This document shows positions 59,782 through 64,000 of a DNA stretch of 64,000 bases, in pieces. Under the pieces are notes generated by a model, which had not been told where the DNA came from, searched no databases, and saw only the letters and a list, made by a program, of their open reading frames with translations. Positions within the stretch are counted from its first letter, which is position 1. The number at the start of each line of letters is the position of its first letter. Source of the DNA: Aggregatibacter segnis (GTDB lineage: Bacteria > Pseudomonadota > Gammaproteobacteria > Enterobacterales > Pasteurellaceae); the NCBI RefSeq assembly GCF_003130075.1, contig NZ_NRCW01000002.1, forward strand, positions 124,001 through 188,000. Reading direction: 5' to 3'. Made by a program: the position numbers and the translations under genes.

Positions 59782-60453
59782 ATGATGAAAAAATTCTATC
59801 CCGTTTTATTATCAGCCAGCATTTTAGCATTAGCAGGCTGTGCAACTGAAGGTTCTCGTACAGTAGAAGTGCAAAAAGTCACTAGCTACAACACCGCTTA
59901 TCATGGCGTAAAAGCACCGATTTCTGTCGGTAAATTTGATAACCGTTCAAGCTATCAAAATGGCGTCTTCTCCGATGGCGTCGATCAATTAGGAAATCAA
60001 GCAAAAACGATTTTAGTTTCTCATTTACAACAATCAGGCCGTTTTAGTGTGTTAGATCGCACCAATATGTCTGAAACTGCAGCAGAAGCGAAAATTAAAG
60101 GTAAAAAACAAACCTTAAAAGGCGCAAATTATGTTGTTACCGGTGATGTAACGGAATTTGGCCGTAAAACCGTTGGCGACCAACAATTATTTGGTATTTT
60201 AGGTCGCGGAAAACAACAAGTAGCTTACGCAAAAGTCACCTTAAATATTGTCAACACCCAAACATCCGAAGTGGTTTATTCCGTTCAAGGTGCCGGCGAA
60301 TACAATCTTTCCAACCGTGAAGTATTAGGCTTTGGCGGTACATCAGGATACGACTCAACACTCAATGGTAAAGTGTTAGATTTAGCCATTCGTGAAGCGG
60401 TAAACAACCTTGTTTCAGGTGTTGAAGCAGGTCAATGGAAACCGGCTAATTAA
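59782..60453 (+). CDS. CsgG-family lipoprotein
   Basis: A 223-residue lipoprotein; signal peptide with lipobox LAGC near residue 19. The mature part has the CsgG/HfaB fold pattern: ISVGKFDNRSSYQNGVFSDG, HLQQSGRFSVLDRTNM, ANYVVTGDVTEFGRKTVGD and the end LDLAIREAVNNLV. True CsgG secretes curli, but no curli genes are near; this subgroup sits with two other lipoproteins (DUF4810 and DUF799/GNA1162), an arrangement also seen in Neisseria. It may form or help an outer-membrane complex. The second ATG (59785) is a possible alternative start. Confidence 0.88.
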   Translation: MMKKFYPVLLSASILALAGCATEGSRTVEVQKVTSYNTAYHGVKAPISVGKFDNRSSYQNGVFSDGVDQLGNQAKTILVSHLQQSGRFSVLDRTNMSETAAEAKIKGKKQTLKGANYVVTGDVTEFGRKTVGDQQLFGILGRGKQQVAYAKVTLNIVNTQTSEVVYSVQGAGEYNLSNREVLGFGGTSGYDSTLNGKVLDLAIREAVNNLVSGVEAGQWKPAN

Positions 60454-60463
60454 GGGTTAGATA

Positions 60464-60874
60464 ATGAAGAAATTAACACTTCTCATTTGCTTGTCTGCCG
60501 TCGCTGTATTGACGGCTTGTTCATCAGGGCACAAACAACACTCGCTCTACACTTGGAATGGTGATGTTTACCCTTCTTCAGTTTATCAACACCTAACACA
60601 AGAAGGTGATCCGCAAGAACAACTGCAAAAATTAGAAGAACTGGCTCAACTGGATGGCGGCAACAAAGTGCCACCCGGTTTATACGCACAAATTGGTCTT
60701 CTATATGGGCAATTAGGGAATCCGGGAAAAATGGCTGAATCTTATCAAAAAGAAATGAGCCTGTTTCCTGAATCAACGCAATACATCAATTTCCTGTTAA
60801 ATAAAGGAAAAAAAGTAGAGACAGCCCAAGAAAATCGCGCAAATAAAAAAGCGAAAAAAGGAGAGAAAAAATGA
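60464..60874 (+). CDS. DUF4810 lipoprotein
   Basis: A 136-residue lipoprotein; lipobox LTAC near residue 19. The mature part begins with LYTWNGDVYPSSVYQHL, typical of DUF4810, followed by a TPR-like helical region (GLYAQIGLLYGQLGNPGKMA) and a strongly lysine-rich end. It is 10 bases after the CsgG-like gene and overlaps the next gene by four bases (ATGA). Function unknown; the conserved trio suggests one envelope complex. Confidence 0.88.
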   Translation: MKKLTLLICLSAVAVLTACSSGHKQHSLYTWNGDVYPSSVYQHLTQEGDPQEQLQKLEELAQLDGGNKVPPGLYAQIGLLYGQLGNPGKMAESYQKEMSLFPESTQYINFLLNKGKKVETAQENRANKKAKKGEKK

Positions 60875-61545
60875 GAAATATTTCACTCTATTTAGCCATG
60901 GCTTGCGCATTTTTGCTTTCAGCGTGTTCTGCAATGAAGCCAACGCCGTATGACTATACCAACTATTTAGAGAGCAAACCGCAGTCTATTCTTGTATTGC
61001 TTCCAACCGATACCACCAATGATGTAAAAGGCTCCCCGGCTGTGTTGGCACAAGCCATTTCGCCATTGGCTGAAAATGGTTACTATGTTTTTCCACCGGC
61101 TCTTGTTTATCAAACCTTTAAAAATAACGGGTTAACACAAGCGCAAGAAATTCATAACGTCAACCCACAAAAATTACGCGAGATTTTTGGTGCCGATGCC
61201 GTGCTCTACATTAATGTGGACGACTACGGTGTGAATTACCAAGTGTTCGACAGCGTAACCAGAGTGAAAGTGAGTGGCAAACTCGTTGACTTACGCAATG
61301 GTAAAACATTATGGGAAGGCAAAGGCTATGCGGACGATGCTGAAAGCAATAACAACGGTAACGCGCTGGCTATGCTGGTGACCGCAGTCGTTAAACAGAT
61401 TGCCAATAACGTATCTGATAAAGGATATAAAGTGGCAGGATGGGCAACCGGAAACATGTTAGGTCGTTCTTGTAATGGCTGCTTGCTTTACGGCCCAAGA
61501 CATCCATCCTACGGACAAGATCCCCAATTAAAGATGCCTAAATAA
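60871..61545 (+). CDS. GNA1162/DUF799-family lipoprotein
   Basis: A 224-residue lipoprotein, lipobox LSAC near residue 19, of the DUF799 family that includes meningococcal GNA1162. Recognisable parts are ILVLLPTDTTNDVKGSPAVL, LREIFGADAVLYINVDDYG and LVDLRNGKTLWEGKGYADD. The GNA1162 fold resembles TolB-type N-terminal domains. Start overlaps the DUF4810 stop, so translation is coupled. The operon terminates at 61563-61600. Confidence 0.9.
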   Translation: MRNISLYLAMACAFLLSACSAMKPTPYDYTNYLESKPQSILVLLPTDTTNDVKGSPAVLAQAISPLAENGYYVFPPALVYQTFKNNGLTQAQEIHNVNPQKLREIFGADAVLYINVDDYGVNYQVFDSVTRVKVSGKLVDLRNGKTLWEGKGYADDAESNNNGNALAMLVTAVVKQIANNVSDKGYKVAGWATGNMLGRSCNGCLLYGPRHPSYGQDPQLKMPK

Positions 61546-61562
61546 TCCCCTTTCGATAAACC

Positions 61563-61600
61563 AAAGGCTGATGTCGACACTGTCAATATCAGCCTTTTTT
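61563..61600 (+). terminator. Terminator of the lipoprotein operon
   Basis: AAAGGCTGAT / ATCAGCCTTT with a 15-base loop and T-run, 18 bases after the stop. Confidence 0.85.
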
Positions 61601-61607
61601 AATGAAT

Positions 61608-61661
61608 AAGTGCGGTCAATTTTTGAGAGGTTTAAAAACTCTTTGAAAATTGACCGCACTT
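61608..61661. terminator. Inverted uptake-signal hairpin
   Basis: AAGTGCGGTCAATTTT and its exact complement form a 16-bp stem, with an inner AGAG / CTCT pair. It can terminate from both sides between the lipoprotein operon and the immunity gene. Confidence 0.7.
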
Positions 61662-61746
61662 GATATTTCCATTTTTCCAATATACTTGTAAATAATTAAA
61701 AATGGGCTTGATATAGCACGCTTTTAAAATCTATTCCCAAAGTAAA

Positions 61747-62307
61747 TTAAATGCCCTTTTTGGAATACTTTTCCATCAACTCAATCACTGGTTTAAATTT
61801 AGGATCTTGTGAACGATATTTTTTGATCCCTTCTAAAATACCATGCTGTCCAGTAAAGAAATCTACATCTCCCCCGTTATCTAGCATTAATTGAAGCAAA
61901 TCCAGTCTTTCTGGGAAACCATTAATATAGGATAAAGGTGTAATTCCTCTTTCATTTGGTAAATTAGGGTTTGCACCAGCCTTAAGTAACGCTATCGCAG
62001 CATCAATATTTTTACCTCTTAACGCATAATGTAATGGTGTCATTCCGTATATATCTTGCAAATTAACTGAAACATTATTCTCAATAAAAAATGTAATAGA
62101 AGGTACTATAAAATCCTCTTTTGAGCATAAAAGTAATCCCATATGTAGCCAATTCCAGTTTTCTTTTTCTGACTTATATAAGATATCAAGTTTTTTCTCA
62201 ACTAGAAAAATTCGCTTCAAGAATAAAACATCACCCTCTTGAATTGCCCTAATAGTCTCAACTTCTAGATCTGATTTTACTTCTCTATTTGTTGTTAATT
62301 CTATCAT
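61747..62307 (-). CDS. Ankyrin-repeat protein, candidate immunity protein
   Basis: A 186-residue cytoplasmic protein with about three ankyrin repeats (NLQDIYGMTPLHYALRGKNI near 85, then GANPNLPNERGITPLSYING, then a third GGDVDFFTG). It starts 2 bases after the nuclease-toxin ORF, with AGAGGAAAG inside the toxin end as ribosome binding site, so the two are coupled. Ankyrin proteins are a known class of immunity proteins for polymorphic nuclease toxins. The role is inferred from position and family. Confidence 0.8.
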   Translation of the reverse strand: MIELTTNREVKSDLEVETIRAIQEGDVLFLKRIFLVEKKLDILYKSEKENWNWLHMGLLLCSKEDFIVPSITFFIENNVSVNLQDIYGMTPLHYALRGKNIDAAIALLKAGANPNLPNERGITPLSYINGFPERLDLLQLMLDNGGDVDFFTGQHGILEGIKKYRSQDPKFKPVIELMEKYSKKGI

Positions 62308-62309
62308 TC

Positions 62310-63197
62310 TTACTTTCCTCTTTTAAAAAAGTTTTTCATATCAGTTATAATTGGATCTAATTTATCGTTTCCTGGCATCTCATTTCTATGACTTCGATTT
62401 TCAGAACGATTCTCCAATCTAAAATTCTGCGGTCTAGCGTTAACGTAATCATTAAATTCCTGTCTTGTTAAACCCAATTGTTTAGCAGCCTCTTCTAATC
62501 TTCTATGCTCCCATCCAGGAATATGCCCTATATCAAATGGACCATTCACTATTTCACCTGTTTCTTTATGAAGAAATACATTATCTGAAACCTGCTCATA
62601 TTGCGAAAGAATATTTTTCTTAGTTTCAACTCTAAGTGTTGGTCTTGGGTATTTATCCCCTACTGCCGTTTTATTCATTAATAGATTAGGTTCTGATTTC
62701 AATTCTTTCTTCACCCCACCCTCAAACGACACAAACTTATTATTATTGAAGAAAACAGGATTTCCTTTTACATCATCTCCTATATAGTGATAAACACCAC
62801 CCTTCGGACCTTCAATCTCACTTAACGAAACATACTTATATCCTTCCGGCAAGGGTTTGCTCAGAAATTCAGAATCTACTTTAGGTTTAACTAAATTGCC
62901 GGTTTGTAAATTAGGTAAACGAGTAAGCGTTCTTTCGGCAACCTTACCAGCAACTTCACCCACAGCCTTTACCCCCACGCCAGCAGCTTTCCCGGCCCCC
63001 GTAAGCTCCAACAAGGCTGTACCACCTCTCACAGCTGCTATCGCATCAATCTCATTGACCATATTTTTACCATAAAGGTAATTTACATCATCAAGATGAT
63101 AGCCTGCGCCCAAAATGTCTTTACCCGATTGCCATACTGCCTTTCCTGAATCCGATAACATTTCCTTACCGGCTGAAATACCCCCACGATGGCGCAC
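62310..63197 (-). CDS. Orphan polymorphic toxin C-terminus with GH-E nuclease domain
   Basis: A 295-codon ORF that looks like the detached C-terminal part of a CdiA-type or related polymorphic toxin. Residues 1-85 (GAGYHLDDVNYLYGKN; VGVKAVGEVAGKVAER) are typical pre-toxin linker. The end carries the GH-E (HNH-like) nuclease motif: PFDIGHIPGWEHRRLEEAAK, LTRQEFNDYVN, then NFRLENRSENRSHRNEMPGN. No proper start is visible: the first in-frame start is a GTG next to a palindromic repeat, the next an ATG at 63161, neither with good spacing to a ribosome binding site. It may be silent and serve as a donor for toxin exchange. Confidence 0.8.
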   Translation of the reverse strand: MRHRGGISAGKEMLSDSGKAVWQSGKDILGAGYHLDDVNYLYGKNMVNEIDAIAAVRGGTALLELTGAGKAAGVGVKAVGEVAGKVAERTLTRLPNLQTGNLVKPKVDSEFLSKPLPEGYKYVSLSEIEGPKGGVYHYIGDDVKGNPVFFNNNKFVSFEGGVKKELKSEPNLLMNKTAVGDKYPRPTLRVETKKNILSQYEQVSDNVFLHKETGEIVNGPFDIGHIPGWEHRRLEEAAKQLGLTRQEFNDYVNARPQNFRLENRSENRSHRNEMPGNDKLDPIITDMKNFFKRGK

Positions 63198-63243
63198 GTC
63201 TCCTGACGCGTGCCCAAAACATCAATTTCATTTAATTCAGATT
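63187..63243. repeat. Palindromic repeat, copy A, at the toxin 5' edge
   Basis: About 80% identical over 57 bases to copy B at 63503-63559, with shared GCCCAAAACATCA and TTTCATTT blocks. On the minus strand it encodes MKLMFWARVRRRAPS in a frame that soon stops, not the toxin frame. Confidence 0.7.
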
Positions 63244-63253
63244 TTTACTATTA

Positions 63254-63547
63254 CTAATAATCTTTATATCGAATATATGTAATAAAGAAAAAAATTGAAA
63301 ATATAAGAAAAAAGAACCCTACATCCTTTATGTTAAAGTTTTTAAAAAATGAAAATAAATTAATTTGATAAAATGCAATTCCATTATCAATGTTATAAAA
63401 CATCCTCCCCATAACAAATGACAAAAATAAATAGAACAAGGCTACCGCAAAAGAAAAGAAAAGAAAGTAATATAAAAATTTTTTTTCATTAGTTATTTCC
63501 AACGATGAAGCGCGTTTCCTAACGCGAGCCCAAAACATCAGTTTCAT
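63254..63547 (-). CDS. Small two-helix membrane protein beside toxin module
   Basis: A 97-residue ORF. Its first 15 residues (MKLMFWARVRKRASS) come from the palindromic repeat copy B. After that, two hydrophobic segments are visible: YYFLFFSFAVALFYLFLSFV and GFFFLIFSIFFFITYI. The codon content is AT-rich, like the toxin and unlike the flanking genes. It could be an immunity protein for a lost membrane-acting toxin, or a fragment; the family is not recognised. Whether it is translated from the repeat-borne ATG is uncertain. Confidence 0.5.
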   Translation of the reverse strand: MKLMFWARVRKRASSLEITNEKKFLYYFLFFSFAVALFYLFLSFVMGRMFYNIDNGIAFYQINLFSFFKNFNIKDVGFFFLIFSIFFFITYIRYKDY

Positions 63548-63559
63548 TTGAATTAGATT
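63503..63559. repeat. Palindromic repeat, copy B
   Basis: GCGCGTTTCCTAACGCG palindrome followed by GCCCAAAACATCA. Copy A lies 316 bases away in the same orientation, and the core recurs at 47414-47440. Confidence 0.7.
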
Positions 63560-63623
63560 CTCGCCATTTATTAATCACTTCAGTTTTTTTATAGTTTAGA
63601 GCGATACAATAAACAGCTTAAAT

Positions 63624-63668
63624 AAAAAGTGCGGTCGAAATTCATCACGAAAAACGACCGCACTTTTT
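63624..63668 (-). terminator. glnS terminator from inverted uptake signals
   Basis: AAAAAGTGCGGTCG / CGACCGCACTTTTT, 14-bp stem, 14 bases after the glnS stop. Confidence 0.8.
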
Positions 63669-63682
63669 AATGAGTGATGAGG

Positions 63683-64000
63683 TTAAAAACCTTCTTTCAA
63701 ACTCACCGTTAAGTTAAACACCAAATGTTCCGGGTGGCTGTCTTTGCTGTCGGCACAGAAATAGCCTTCACGTTCAAATTGGTAGCCTTTTTCTGCTTCC
63801 GCATTACCAAGGCTTTGTTCGACAAAACCGTGTTTCACCACTAAGGACGTTGGGTTTAGCACGCTTTCGATGTTTTCTTCCGCACCCGGGTTTGGCACAG
63901 TGAAAAGGCGTTCATATAAACGGAATTCTGCCGGGTGGTTGTGCGTGGCGGAAACCCAGTGGATTACGCCTTTCACTTTGCGGCCATCTGCCGGGTTTTT
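63683..64000 (-). CDS. glnS: Glutaminyl-tRNA synthetase, C-terminal part
   Basis: The last 106 codons of GlnS, open to the window edge. The visible segment is part of the anticodon-binding beta barrels: [49 protein letters not shown], then [19 protein letters not shown]. These match the end of E. coli GlnS closely. The catalytic domain lies outside the window. An uptake-signal hairpin follows the stop. Confidence 0.95.
   Translation of the reverse strand, partial: KNPADGRKVKGVIHWVSATHNHPAEFRLYERLFTVPNPGAEENIESVLNPTSLVVKHGFVEQSLGNAEAEKGYQFEREGYFCADSKDSHPEHLVFNLTVSLKEGF

Noticed and set aside
59782-60453. True curli secretion channel CsgG
   Set aside because: No curlin or other csg genes nearby and a different lipoprotein operon context; only family membership is supported.

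Overview
The window looks like a chromosomal segment of a Pasteurellaceae bacterium, most likely Aggregatibacter or a close Haemophilus relative. The 9-base DNA uptake signal AAGTGCGGT (or its complement) occurs about fifty times by eye, often as inverted pairs acting as terminators. Gene content (fnr-uspE, mukFEB, malQ-glgBXCAP, topA next to a LysR gene, codBA, tandem ferritins, Mop protein) fits that family. Genus is an inference.

Layout. 1-3.1 kb: end of an RbbA/YhiI-type exporter (ABC-permease fusion plus HlyD adaptor). 3.3-9.1 kb: a FepA-like TonB-dependent receptor gene broken by one in-frame TAG, convergent with an operon for a FecCD-type permease, an ATPase, a MolA-like binding protein and a Mop molybdate-binding protein. 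The receptor and the operon each have an upstream site with the same 16 bases, which resemble half of a ModE operator; this suggests one molybdate-responsive import locus. 9.3-15.1 kb: accessory block with a glycine-zipper protein, an AAA+ ATPase carrying LRV-like repeats, and a DUF4143 ATPase behind two tandem palindromes. 15.2-28.8 kb: housekeeping genes (aspC, purK, purE with a PurR box, pepN, pyrD, yciV, a LysR regulator, topA, uspE, fnr) and an unlisted 56-residue membrane protein divergent from fnr across an FNR-like box.

28.9-31.2 kb: two tandem ferritins, then 1.3 kb without a confident gene but with palindromic repeats, a strong terminator and one possible 32-codon ORF. 31.2-43.3 kb: sbcB, an EamA transporter, the mukF-mukE-mukB condensin operon, pbpG, a lipoprotein, rplY and a DedA protein. 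43.3-55.3 kb: a six-gene glycogen operon transcribed malQ-glgB-glgX-glgC-glgA-glgP, interrupted by a palindrome cluster and a 15-bp hairpin. 55.5-59.5 kb: ycgN, codBA behind a PurR box, and a DUF6882-like gene. 59.8-61.5 kb: a three-gene lipoprotein operon (CsgG-like, DUF4810, GNA1162/DUF799). 61.7-63.6 kb: an orphan polymorphic-toxin module (GH-E nuclease C-terminus plus ankyrin immunity candidate) bordered by two copies of a palindromic repeat. The window ends inside glnS.

The most unusual parts are the putative ModE-controlled receptor/ABC/Mop locus, the glycine-zipper plus AAA+/LRV pair, and the orphan toxin-immunity module whose flanking repeat supplies the same start peptide twice. No tRNA, rRNA, CRISPR array, IS element or prophage was seen.
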